Below are positions 35,003 to 41,957 of a stretch of 64,000 bases of DNA, piece by piece. Location of the stretch: the NCBI RefSeq assembly GCF_014170375.1, contig NZ_LZZW01000016.1, forward strand, positions 124,001-188,000, written 5' to 3'. A program made the position numbers and the translations under genes. This DNA is from Variovorax sp. UMC13 (GTDB taxonomy: Bacteria > Pseudomonadota > Gammaproteobacteria > Burkholderiales > Burkholderiaceae_C). The notes beneath the pieces were generated by a model. The model was not told the DNA's origin. It did not search any database and saw nothing but the letters and a program-made list of their open reading frames with translations. Numbering within the stretch: the stretch's first letter is position 1; the number at the start of each line of letters is the position of its first letter.

Positions 35003-35335
35003 TTAGTTGATTGCGTTGCGGGTGGTGCCGTCAAAGTCGGCGATGTCGAAGAACTCGGCAGAGAAGCTGGGGCCGACGATTCGCACAGCGCCGTGCTTGA
35101 TGTCGCTGTGATCAATGCGGCAGCCCATGCTCTTCATGAGCTCCATGGCCTCGATGCGCTTCATCTCGACGGGTGTCTTGCCCCGAGTGGTCGCAGTGGT
35201 GCGGGCAGGCAAGCCGGCGGCCTTGCGGATCACGGCGAACGATTGCTCGATCTCGCCCAGCAGGCTGCGGATCTCAGCGCGCGCCTTCACGAGTTCGAGC
35301 TCGGCAGTGGTCGGCGTTCGCGGTTTCGTGGTCAT
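35003..35335 (-). CDS. Hypothetical protein, helical N-terminus
   Basis: A 110-residue protein. The ATG at 35335 has AGGGAC upstream and avoids a weak 9-residue extension. A helix (ELELVKARAEIRSLLGEIEQ) precedes a basic linker and a small C-terminal domain (SDIKHGAVRIVGPSFSAEFF). No family recognised. It is spaced 9 bp before the coiled-coil gene start. Confidence 0.6.
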   Translation of the reverse strand: MTTKPRTPTTAELELVKARAEIRSLLGEIEQSFAVIRKAAGLPARTTATTRGKTPVEMKRIEAMELMKSMGCRIDHSDIKHGAVRIVGPSFSAEFFDIADFDGTTRNAIN

Positions 35336-35384
35336 GGAATCAGTCCCTTGGAATGACTCCACTGTGAGCTGGGTAAGGTGGGTA

Positions 35385-35666
35385 TCAGCGCCCGTTACCC
35401 AGAATCCTCAGCTCTCGCCGGATCGTCTCGGCGGCGCCCTGCGGCAGACCCTCGCGCAAGGCGATCAGCCTGGCCTTGCCCCTGGCCGAGAGCATCATCA
35501 GGTCGGGCTTCGTGGCCATCTCTCGCCACCGCGCGCGATCGGCCGCGCTGTACTTGCGGGGCACGCTGTCTACCGGCTCGCCCTGCAGCGCCAGCGCGGC
35601 CGGCAGCAACTCATGCAGGAGTGACTGCACCAGGCGCAGCTTGTCGACGAGCTGGGCGGGAGTCAT
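35385..35666 (-). CDS. Small helical hypothetical protein
   Basis: A 93-residue, Leu/Arg-rich protein with helices at about 3-28 and 38-90 and no membrane span. Its start overlaps the upstream 51-residue gene as ATGA. No motif recognised; it resembles the small helical proteins common in satellite and phage early regions. Confidence 0.6.
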   Translation of the reverse strand: MTPAQLVDKLRLVQSLLHELLPAALALQGEPVDSVPRKYSAADRARWREMATKPDLMMLSARGKARLIALREGLPQGAAETIRRELRILGNGR

Positions 35667-35818
35667 TCGAAGAGGCCCCCGCGGTCACCATCCCGCGTTC
35701 CGAACGATAGCTGCTCACCCAAAAGGGGGAGCTGCTCACGATCTGCAACGGCACCTGCAACGCCTGTCACGGCACAACGAACGTGCGAGGTCCCCGGCGA
35801 CGAGGCGCTTTCATTCAT
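35663..35818 (-). CDS. Very small protein, coupled on both sides
   Basis: A 51-residue frame (MNESASSPGTSHVRCAVTGV at the start) overlapping the upstream gene by 8 bp and the downstream gene by 4 bp. AAAGGTG lies 6 bases ahead of the ATG at 35818; an ATG at 35824 is also possible. Low complexity and no family, but the overlap pattern argues for translation. Confidence 0.4.
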   Translation of the reverse strand: MNESASSPGTSHVRCAVTGVAGAVADREQLPLLGEQLSFGTRDGDRGGLFE

Positions 35819-36080
35819 CGACATCACCTTTCGACATCGATGCCAGCAGGATTGCTGCACGGGCTGCAGCGGCTCGTTGAGGGCCTTGCCGGGCCGACAG
35901 CACTCGCAGGTAAACAGTGAGCAGCAGTTCGAGCGTGTCGACCGCCGGATGGGCTTGGTCCGCATACCCGGCCAGCACGTGGGCGGACTGTTTCGTGAAC
36001 TCAGCGCCCCACGGCTTCAGCTCCTGAGCCAGGGCGATTACCGACTGGACCGCGGCTTCGTCCAAGTTGTTCTTAGCCAT
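35811..36080 (-). CDS. Small helical hypothetical protein
   Basis: An 89-residue Ala/Leu-rich, all-helical protein (AVQSVIALAQELKPWGAEFT; later LELLLTVYLRVLSARQGPQR). AAGGAA sits 9 bases ahead of the ATG. It overlaps the end of the upstream gene by 43 bp in another frame, an unusually long overlap. Confidence 0.6.
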   Translation of the reverse strand: MAKNNLDEAAVQSVIALAQELKPWGAEFTKQSAHVLAGYADQAHPAVDTLELLLTVYLRVLSARQGPQRAAAARAAILLASMSKGDVDE

Positions 36081-36361
36081 GATGGGGGTTCCTTGTGGAT
36101 GGTGGGTCGGGCTTGGCCCGGCAGGTGGTATTCCACTGGGTCGCGAAAGCTCCACGCGCGCATCGCGATGTGGTCGTGCAGCAGACGGCGCTGCTTGTAG
36201 GCTGGTTGATCGAAGAGGCGGCGCATGTTCAGGCCGGGCAGCCCGTAGCACCCGTCGGCACGCGCCACTTGGAGCTGCTTGTAGCGAGGCACGCACCGGT
36301 TCTCACTGATCTGCTCCCGCAGAAATTCAGCTCCGCGGACCCGAGTCATTCGGGCTCTCAT
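36038..36361 (-). CDS. Basic hypothetical protein downstream of the replication-like gene
   Basis: A 107-residue basic protein (MRARMTRVRGAEFLREQISE; later CYGLPGLNMRRLFDQPAYKQ and WSFRDPVEYHLPGQARP). Codon third positions are GC-biased in this frame, which supports coding. The last 14 codons overlap the next gene. The start is uncertain (36361 or 36349), with no strong ribosome-binding site. Family unknown. Confidence 0.45.
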   Translation of the reverse strand: MRARMTRVRGAEFLREQISENRCVPRYKQLQVARADGCYGLPGLNMRRLFDQPAYKQRRLLHDHIAMRAWSFRDPVEYHLPGQARPTIHKEPPSWLRTTWTKPRSSR

Positions 36362-36424
36362 GGTGAAAGCCCAAAGGGCACACGCGCTGCTCCAGCACAC
36401 CGCAGAGATGGCAACTCTAGAACT

Positions 36425-36576
36425 CCTACAGAAACTGCAGGTCTGAAGAAATCGATGTTCTCCAATGACAGACCTGTAGAAATTAGAGGACTGACGGTTC
36501 TCATGGGGGCACCAGCCCTGCAGTTTCTGTAGGTCTGGTTTGTCTGTTTGGAAGTTTGTCCTGCAGTTTCTGGAGG
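36425..36576. repeat. Iteron-like inverted repeats beside the replication-like gene
   Basis: CCTACAGAAACTGCAGG at 36425-36441 occurs as a perfect 17-bp inverse at 36517-36533 and as an inverse with one mismatch at 36560-36576. A diverged direct copy, CCTGTAGAAATTAGAGG, is at 36473-36489. Spacing is irregular (48, 44 and 43 bp between starts). The cluster straddles the 3' end of the replication-like gene, a common place for origins in phages and satellites. Confidence 0.6.
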
Positions 36577-36983
36577 GCAGGAATTGTTTTTGTCGGCGGC
36601 TGCAGCTTGATGAAATTGAGGTACGGGAATCCTCGAGGCTCGATGTCCATCGTCTTTTCCCAGTCCAACTTCCACCATGTGAAGGCGATCCAGTCCGACG
36701 TATGCGGCGCGTGTCCCTGCCGGGTGTGCACGACGAACGAGCACTCCAGCAAGGCACGCTTGGCCTTGATAAGCGTCGTCTCGGACTTCCATCCGTGCTT
36801 CTCCATCGCGGTGAACGACGGGTTCAGCCGGCCGTTGTTCTTGCCGGTGTACTGCGCCGTCAGGTCCATGACCAGGCAAACCGTGTTGGGGGGCAGCGAC
36901 TGCCACTCCGCGGACAACAGGATCTCCTTCGGAATCGGCACGAACTCGAAGGAAAGCGCGCCTTTCTTGTACTTGCCCGCCAT
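36501..36983 (-). CDS. Replication-initiator-like winged-helix protein
   Basis: A 160-residue protein. MAGKYKKGALSFEFVPIPKE begins a compact domain with a helix-turn-helix-like stretch (GRLNPSFTAMEKHGWKSETT then LIKAKRALLECSFVV), resembling N-terminal DNA-binding domains of small phage and island replication proteins. The C-terminal 35 residues are Pro/Thr/Lys-rich and are encoded by the repeat cluster. Role assigned from fold impression, context and the adjacent repeats, so tentative. The start directly follows the previous stop (TGAATG). Confidence 0.55.
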   Translation of the reverse strand: MAGKYKKGALSFEFVPIPKEILLSAEWQSLPPNTVCLVMDLTAQYTGKNNGRLNPSFTAMEKHGWKSETTLIKAKRALLECSFVVHTRQGHAPHTSDWIAFTWWKLDWEKTMDIEPRGFPYLNFIKLQPPTKTIPALQKLQDKLPNRQTRPTETAGLVPP

Positions 36984-37244
36984 TCATTCGCCCACCCTCG
37001 GCTTGTCCCCGGCGGCCTCACGGTTGCGCAGCCAGAGATCGGCGCAGGCCACGTCAGGGAACAGCCAGTACTCCGAGGCGCGCGAGATCCACCCTATCGG
37101 CCGGCCGTGGCGGTCGATCAGCGCGCGACGGCGGAAGAGGACGATGGCGTTCTGCCGCGCCTTGCGCTCCCGGCATTCAAGCCCGACGAGTGCAGCTTTC
37201 GCCTGCAACGTGGCGAACGCCTTTTCGTGATCGACCGCGTTCAT
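36984..37244 (-). CDS. Small hypothetical protein of the early region
   Basis: An 86-residue protein with an N-terminal helix (DHEKAFATLQAKAALVGLEC) and a compact strand-rich half containing GRPIGWISRASEYWLFPDVA. ATGA overlap with the AlpA-like gene. It resembles small proteins found beside AlpA in integrative elements, but I cannot name a family. Confidence 0.6.
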   Translation of the reverse strand: MNAVDHEKAFATLQAKAALVGLECRERKARQNAIVLFRRRALIDRHGRPIGWISRASEYWLFPDVACADLWLRNREAAGDKPRVGE

Positions 37245-37432
37245 AGCGATGCGATCAGCTTGTCGATCTCCGACGCGCGCCAGCAGGTGGTGCGGGGACC
37301 GAGTTTCACGGGAGCCGGGTACTTGCCCGACTTCACGCCCTTCCACCACTCCGACTTCGCGATCGGGATGCGCTGGAGGACATCGGGCAGGCGCAGCAGC
37401 CGATCCGGCGTAGGGGCAGCGGCCGCGCTCAT
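37241..37432 (-). CDS. AlpA-like helix-turn-helix regulator
   Basis: A 63-residue MerR/AlpA-type protein. The pattern LLRLPDVLQRIPIAKSEWWK, then GKYPAPVKLGPRTTCWRASE and a short last helix, is the AlpA family layout. AlpA proteins activate excision or early genes in P4-like satellites and are standard in Gram-negative PICIs. Start and stop both overlap neighbours as ATGA. Confidence 0.85.
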   Translation of the reverse strand: MSAAAAPTPDRLLRLPDVLQRIPIAKSEWWKGVKSGKYPAPVKLGPRTTCWRASEIDKLIASL

Positions 37433-37620
37433 TTGCTCGCCCCTGGGACCTGGCGCAGCGCGGCCTCGCCAGCCTCGAGCAGCAGCAGGATCTGCTTGTT
37501 AAGGCTGCGCTTTTCCTTGCGCGCCGTGGCCTTCAATCGGACGTGCTGGGCATCGTCCTCGAATCGGAGCATGAATTTGGCCGCCTTCGGGTTCGGCGGT
37601 GCGACTGGTGCAATTTCCAT
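37429..37620 (-). CDS. Ribbon-helix-helix (Arc-like) regulator
   Basis: A 63-residue protein with the Arc/MetJ pattern: a beta-strand KFMLRFEDDAQHVRLKATAR followed by two helices (KRSLNKQILLLLEAGEAALR). GAGG six bases ahead decides ATG 37620 over an upstream GTG. It is divergent from a second ribbon-helix-helix gene across a 98-bp gap with three operator copies. First gene of the long minus-strand transcript of the element. Confidence 0.8.
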   Translation of the reverse strand: MEIAPVAPPNPKAAKFMLRFEDDAQHVRLKATARKEKRSLNKQILLLLEAGEAALRQVPGASK

Positions 37621-37633
37621 AGTTACCTCATAT

Positions 37634-37705
37634 GTCACCGTGACTTAAAGACTTGAGTATGTCACCGTGACTTTCAGTCGGCAAGTAAAAACGTGTCACC
37701 GTGCC
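37634..37705. promoter_or_regulatory. Three operator copies in the divergent switch region
   Basis: GTCACCGTGAC (a perfect 5-1-5 palindrome) is at 37634-37644 and 37661-37671, with a third copy, GTCACCGTGCC, at 37695-37705. They fill the space between the divergent ribbon-helix-helix genes, so occupancy would control both directions. Confidence 0.75.
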
Positions 37706-37718
37706 GTATGCTTGTGGG

Positions 37719-38180
37719 ATGGCAACTGAAACCGCGAAGACCGGACGTGACTCGGACAAATTCATGCTGCGGCTGCCCGACGGCATGCGTGATCGGCTGA
37801 AGGCGTCGGCTGAGGAGAACAACCGCACGCTCAATGCCGAGGTAGTGGCCAGGATCGAGGCGAGCTACCAAGCTCCGCGCGACCGGATCGCGGCCAGGGC
37901 GCGCGAGATCGAGCTCGGCGTCTCCGAAGTCGCGGCCCGCGGCGAGATGCTCGACCTCCGGGCTGAACTGCTGCACTCGCGTCTGGATCGCCTGCAGTCA
38001 CGAATCGAGCAAGCCCCCACGGCCGCACTCGCTGCGGAGCTGACCCAGCAGGCCAACGAGTTGCGCGCGGAGCTCGCGAAGGTTCAGCACGCTCGAGCCC
38101 AGTTTGCCGAGCAGAGCGCGGACCTTGTCGATCGCATGGCACGCATTCGCGCCATGGTAGAGCGGTCGCCTGAAGAGTGA
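37719..38180 (+). CDS. Ribbon-helix-helix regulator with C-terminal coiled coil
   Basis: A 153-residue protein. Residues 15-50 form an Arc-like ribbon-helix-helix (DKFMLRLPDGMRDRLKASAE then NNRTLNAEVVARIEAS). A long heptad-rich helix follows, residues 70-150 (LRAELLHSRLDRLQSRIEQA), probably for oligomerisation. Divergent from the smaller regulator, it is the likely master repressor of the element, analogous to Stl-type repressors by position only. The ATG lacks a good ribosome-binding site and lies 13 bp after the third operator. Confidence 0.75.
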   Translation: MATETAKTGRDSDKFMLRLPDGMRDRLKASAEENNRTLNAEVVARIEASYQAPRDRIAARAREIELGVSEVAARGEMLDLRAELLHSRLDRLQSRIEQAPTAALAAELTQQANELRAELAKVQHARAQFAEQSADLVDRMARIRAMVERSPEE

Positions 38181-38220
38181 TCTTCCTCGGCGGTCGTTCG
38201 TGGCGACCAACGAGGAACCG

Positions 38221-38811
38221 TCAGAGCCCGAGCGCCCCCATCCGCCGACGAACCTCCGACATGGGTGTCGAGCGGCCGTAGAGCAAATCGGCCTGCAGCG
38301 CGGCAAGGTCGGCAATCCGTCGCTGCAGGGCGCGGCGGCGGCTGCGCGGCGGGCAGCGGTCTGGTGCCATTGCCCCGGCCATGCGTCCGAGCTCGAAAGC
38401 AATCCGACGGCAGGCCTGCACCCGGTTGCTAGGGATGGCGGTTAGGCGCATGTCGTCGGCGCGGTCGTTTTCCTCAACCAGCTCGGCCGCGGTGCGCTCC
38501 CGAAAGGCAACGATCAGCCACGTCCCGGACAGGCGCAGGAACCAGGTGTGCCCAGCCGCGTCGGTGGCCTCGGTGACGCGATCCTCCGCCAGCGCGTCGA
38601 GCGTCGGCACGTCGACGGCGTGCGAGTCGGCCAGCGCCTTGCGCCCGCCGCAAAACGTGAGGCTGTCGCCGCCGGCCAGAGGCGAGAAAGGCCCCTCGAC
38701 ACCGGCGAACTGCCGGACATCGCTGACCAGGGTCAGGCGGGGCTTCGTGATGCCCTGCATGGGCGTGGGTTGAGCAGTTGCCCGAGTGCGGGCGAGAATA
38801 GCGGTAGCCAT
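38221..38811 (-). CDS. Hypothetical protein
   Basis: A 196-residue soluble protein of mixed composition. There is a globular centre (SLTFCGGRKALADSHAVDVP; GHTWFLRLSGTWLIVAFRER) and a basic helical C-terminus (SRRRALQRRIADLAALQADL). No recognised motif. It lies convergent with the ribbon-helix-helix gene, 40 bp apart, in the regulatory side of the element. Confidence 0.6.
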   Translation of the reverse strand: MATAILARTRATAQPTPMQGITKPRLTLVSDVRQFAGVEGPFSPLAGGDSLTFCGGRKALADSHAVDVPTLDALAEDRVTEATDAAGHTWFLRLSGTWLIVAFRERTAAELVEENDRADDMRLTAIPSNRVQACRRIAFELGRMAGAMAPDRCPPRSRRRALQRRIADLAALQADLLYGRSTPMSEVRRRMGALGL

Positions 38812-38941
38812 GATGTGCGCTCCTTGCTGGTATGCACGTTGTGGTTAGGCCGGTTGGGTGTTCCACCACCCTTCCGGCCGCCTAGATTTGCCTCAGATCT
38901 AAGGTGGACCCCGGGTCCACCTTGCACCCTGAGGCGCGGCG

Positions 38942-39121
38942 TCATTCCTTCGGCAGCTTCGCCTTGTCGATGCGATCTCGCACCCATGGCGGGCCGCCCA
39001 ATTTATCCAGCTTGTCCTTCTGGCCCTTCGTCAGGCGAATCGCCATAACCTGTGTTGCCTGGCCGGGATCAATCGCCGGCCTCCCGGGCTTCTTTTTCGC
39101 TGCTGGTTTCTGTGGTGCCAT
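38942..39121 (-). CDS. Small basic DNA-binding protein, ribbon-helix-helix-like
   Basis: A 59-residue protein, MAPQKPAAKKKPGRPAIDPG at the start: a Lys/Pro tail, an AT-hook-like GRP, then a strand-helix unit VMAIRLTKGQKDKLDKLGG followed by PPWVRDRIDKAK. The MAIRLT-x-x-Q-x-x-KLD pattern resembles Arc-type ribbon-helix-helix proteins. A perfect palindrome, TAATGTAAACATTA, lies 5 bp upstream of the ATG, consistent with autoregulation. Confidence 0.6.
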   Translation of the reverse strand: MAPQKPAAKKKPGRPAIDPGQATQVMAIRLTKGQKDKLDKLGGPPWVRDRIDKAKLPKE

Positions 39122-39126
39122 GGGAG

Positions 39127-39140
39127 TAATGTAAACATTA
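39127..39140. promoter_or_regulatory. Perfect palindrome upstream of the small basic protein gene
   Basis: TAATGTAAACATTA has 6-bp perfect arms with a 2-bp centre. It lies in the 60-bp gap between the minus-strand 59-residue gene and the plus-strand genes starting near 39163, and is strikingly AT-rich against its surroundings. Confidence 0.6.
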
Positions 39141-39179
39141 ATCGAGCGATGCGCAATTTATTTTGTGGTTGAAAACCCT

Positions 39180-39480
39180 ATGGACGAACAGTGCCTCGAG
39201 GCCATGGTGCGCCGGGTGCCGAGAGGAACTGGCGGAGGCCGAGACCAGGCAGTGGGTGCCGGCGCCGCACTGGTTCGAGCGGGTGGCCATCCTTCTCAGG
39301 CGGGCGAAGGACTACCGCCGCGAGGTGCTGACCTGCGAAGCCTACATTGCCGCCGTCGAGCGCTTCTACGCCGTGCACGGAACTGTCAGCATGGCCGACG
39401 TGCGCGCTGGGCCGACCTATCAGGCGATCGTGAAGCGGCTGGTGAAAGCTAGGGCGCTTTCTGGACAGGCTCGAAAGTGA
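39180..39480 (+). pseudogene. Small gene apparently split by a 1-base frameshift
   Basis: From ATG 39180 the frame reads MDEQCLEAMVRRVP and then loses sense. From 39223 the next frame reads EELAEAETRQWVPAPHWFER and continues coherently to a stop at 39480 (a helical body with RAKDYRREVLTCEAYIAAVE and AGPTYQAIVKRLVKA). Removing one base near 39222 joins them into a ~100-residue protein. Without it, translation would need a TTG start at 39163. It is either a recent mutation, a sequencing error or a mis-called start. Confidence 0.5.
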
Positions 39481-39535
39481 GCCCGTCGGATTGGCAACCG
39501 CTACGATCTGCGGTCCACAACGAGGAGAGACCGAG

Positions 39536-40240
39536 ATGAAGAAGACTGCCGCCATCGTCATGGCGTTGCTGCTTGCTGGATGCGTCACAGCGCCGCCCAT
39601 CAAGCCTCCGGAAATTCAGATCACAAACATCCCGCCGCTTAGTGTCGAGTCGACTGCGGACATTGGCGAGACGTTGGTGGCGAAGGGCAAGCTCTACGTC
39701 TTCGATGGCTTGGAGCTCCAGGAGCGCATCACTGACAACGGCATCATGCGCGAGTACATCGTGGAGCCGAACGCAATGCGACTTGAGAGGGAAGACGCAG
39801 AAGGAACTCAGTTTTTTTTCGCGTCACCGGGCGCCTACTGGATCAACGACAAGTACACACGTCGCCGCGCTGAACCTTTCGGTGGCTACCTCACAAAAAA
39901 GAGGAACGGCACATTGCAGCTGGTCGGCTCTTACGACATGACAGGGGCCGGCCAGATCACCCCGGCGGCGCCACGGCACCGCGTCGGCAAGATCATCGAC
40001 AAGACCCAGCCGAACTTCAGGCAGGAACTGCTGTATGGCGGGCGAATTGGCAACCAGATCAAGGTCACGTATCGCGAGTTTGCAGGCGATCTCATCAGAC
40101 CAGGATTCACCCAGGAAGCTCAGTACGATTTGACTGCTGAACAGACGATTGGCTTCAAGAGCGTGCGGATCCAGGTCATCGAGGCCACCAATACTCGAAT
40201 CAGATACAAGGTGCTCGCGTCTTTCCCGGACTCGCTCTAG
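39536..40240 (+). CDS. Hypothetical lipoprotein
   Basis: A 234-residue protein with a lipoprotein signal (MKKTAAIVMALLLAGC; lipobox LLAGC) and GAGGAG ahead of the ATG. The mature part is beta-rich with two similar-looking strands-and-loop units and includes NDKYTRRRAEPFGGYLTKKR. No enzyme motif. It is exported and anchored; a lipoprotein on a mobile element may be a superinfection-exclusion or surface factor, but nothing specific shows that. Codon use is somewhat lower in GC than the core genes. Confidence 0.7.
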   Translation: MKKTAAIVMALLLAGCVTAPPIKPPEIQITNIPPLSVESTADIGETLVAKGKLYVFDGLELQERITDNGIMREYIVEPNAMRLEREDAEGTQFFFASPGAYWINDKYTRRRAEPFGGYLTKKRNGTLQLVGSYDMTGAGQITPAAPRHRVGKIIDKTQPNFRQELLYGGRIGNQIKVTYREFAGDLIRPGFTQEAQYDLTAEQTIGFKSVRIQVIEATNTRIRYKVLASFPDSL

Positions 40241-40286
40241 GAGCAGCGGCTGCAGGGCGATGCCTCCCGACCGGGTGATGGCAAGA

Positions 40287-40620
40287 CGACGAATTTCGTC
40301 GGGCTGGTCACCCGTTTGGGTGAGTTCCTCGGTCGGCGGCCTTCGGACGGCTATCGTTCGATTGGGTTCTCACCCACGAGGGTGTAAACCAGCGGTAAGG
40401 GTGAAGCCACTTCACCCTTACGGTCGGCGGCTGTCCGCGACTTGTCCGCCGGACAGCCGGTCGCTGTCCCCTGGTTGTCCCGCGGGACACCAGCGGTCTG
40501 TCCCGCGTCTGTCACACGCGACTAATGCGTGAGTCACGCGTTACTGCCGACGAAATGCGTCGACAGTCGTTCTCGCCCGGGAGGGCGTAAACCGAAGAAA
40601 GGGTAAAGTGACTTCTGCCT
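40287..40620. repeat. Second array of inverted repeats with repeated modules
   Basis: Hairpins include CGACGAATTTCGTCG (40287-40301), TCACCC/GGGTGA (40308/40318), a perfect 12-bp stem GTAAGGGTGAAG/CTTCACCCTTAC with a 3-nt loop (40395/40410), GGCTGTCCG/CGGACAGCC (40429/40450), TGTCCCGCGGGACA (40476-40489), GCGTGAGTCACGC (40527-40539) and CGACGAAATGCGTCG (40548-40562). A module TTCTC-R-CCC...GGGYGTAAACC followed by AAGGGTRAAG occurs twice (40368 and 40570). It shares the GACGAAAT-type palindrome with the array at 29.8-30.4 kb. Confidence 0.8.
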
Positions 40621-40635
40621 TAGGGCAACCTGCGC

Positions 40636-41631
40636 TCATTCCTCCGCTCCAAGCATTTCGACAAGCTGCGCACGAAGATCGTCGAACAACAGGGAGAGCC
40701 GACGCTGTATTTCATCGGTCTGCGCCCTCAGACTCTCAACGTCGCTCGGCAGTCCAAGCTCGGCCCTCACGGCGATTGCTAGGTCGTCCAGGCGATCGAT
40801 TGCCGGCCGCGTTTCCGCACGATGAGCCTCGGCAAAATGGAGCTCGGCAAAGGCAACGGATTTCATGATTGCAGCAGCCTTTGTCGAGTGCTCAACGGCC
40901 GCGCTGTGCGCTTCAGACAGCTGCGCCCTTTGCTGTGGGGATCGATCCGCAGGCGCTGTCTCAGACAGTGAGGCGATGTCGGCGCGCGCCTTCGCGAAAG
41001 ATTCATTGGCTTCCTTCGCCGCCGCACGGAGCGCGCTCAGTTCCATGAGACGTGGCAAGTGCCTCAAAATCAACGCGTTATAGAACGCGCCGATCTCCCG
41101 CGCGATGAGGGCAGTCCCGGTCTCGCCAACGACTGCAACCCTGCTGACTGCGGTGGCCATGTCGCCGAGAGCCTTCGAGGTGTCGAGGGTCTGAATGTCC
41201 TGCTTAGGCAAGCTGCCAATGAAGAGCTGCACCCCTACAAGCTCTGCGATTGCCTTCACATAAACCTCGCGGCGAATGGCCGCAAGGCGTTCGCGCTGCG
41301 CTTCGTCTGCAGCATGCTGCCGATCGATATGCGCCTGAGTCGCCCGGTGATCGCGTTCCCGCGATCCCTGACCCGCTGAATGCCCTAACTCGACCTTCAT
41401 TCGCGCCTCTGCGGCCCTGAGCGTTAGCCAGACGCCGAACAACGTCATAGCAGCTACTGTGACAGCGATCACGCCACCCACCAGTGCGCCGATGATCACG
41501 GGATTTTGGTAGAGGTATCGCCCAACTGCCGCAGCCTTCAGCCTGACGGCTGGGAACTCAGAGAGCACCCCATAAATAGCTGCGATCAGCAGAACGCCCA
41601 CCGACGCAAGGCCTAGGAGAAACTTCTTCAT
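40636..41631 (-). CDS. Membrane-anchored coiled-coil hypothetical protein
   Basis: A 331-residue protein with two N-terminal transmembrane helices (FLLGLASVGVLLIAAIYGVL and VIIGALVGGVIAVTVAAMTL) and a long cytoplasmic helical domain (residues 75-330) with Ala/Glu/Arg heptads. ATG 41631 gives a sensible first helix; a 16-residue extension is not needed. No enzyme motif. Two-helix anchors with a large helical body are seen in some phage-exclusion proteins, but this remains a guess. Confidence 0.65.
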   Translation of the reverse strand: MKKFLLGLASVGVLLIAAIYGVLSEFPAVRLKAAAVGRYLYQNPVIIGALVGGVIAVTVAAMTLFGVWLTLRAAEARMKVELGHSAGQGSRERDHRATQAHIDRQHAADEAQRERLAAIRREVYVKAIAELVGVQLFIGSLPKQDIQTLDTSKALGDMATAVSRVAVVGETGTALIAREIGAFYNALILRHLPRLMELSALRAAAKEANESFAKARADIASLSETAPADRSPQQRAQLSEAHSAAVEHSTKAAAIMKSVAFAELHFAEAHRAETRPAIDRLDDLAIAVRAELGLPSDVESLRAQTDEIQRRLSLLFDDLRAQLVEMLGAEE

Positions 41632-41682
41632 CCTTGGCCCCGGACGACCCCATCTATGCGAGCTTGACTCATCGCCCAACAG

Positions 41683-41922
41683 TCATTCATACCGGATATC
41701 GAAGGAATGCGTTTCGCCATCGCCCTGGTAGGTGAAGGTGACGCGGACCGGCGCCGGCCCCCAGTCATCGCCGAACAGGCAATCAACGAGTGCCTTGCCT
41801 TGGAGGCCTCGGTGCGCCAGGCGCTCATGGGTCGCCAGGATGCCTACCGGCTGGGTGAAGTCCCTGCGGCTCCCGTCGACAAATTCGACAGCGACCTCGA
41901 CTGAGCCAGTTTCGTTGTTCAT
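41683..41922 (-). CDS. Small hypothetical protein beside the integrase gene
   Basis: A 79-residue acidic protein, beta-rich, with SVEVAVEFVDGSRRDFTQPV and PAPVRVTFTYQGDGETHSFD. The ATG at 41922 begins 35 bp after the integrase stop, on the same strand. No family recognised. Confidence 0.5.
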   Translation of the reverse strand: MNNETGSVEVAVEFVDGSRRDFTQPVGILATHERLAHRGLQGKALVDCLFGDDWGPAPVRVTFTYQGDGETHSFDIRYE

Positions 41923-41957
41923 TGCTAAATGTAGCGTGTGCTCTGTCGGGCGCAGGG

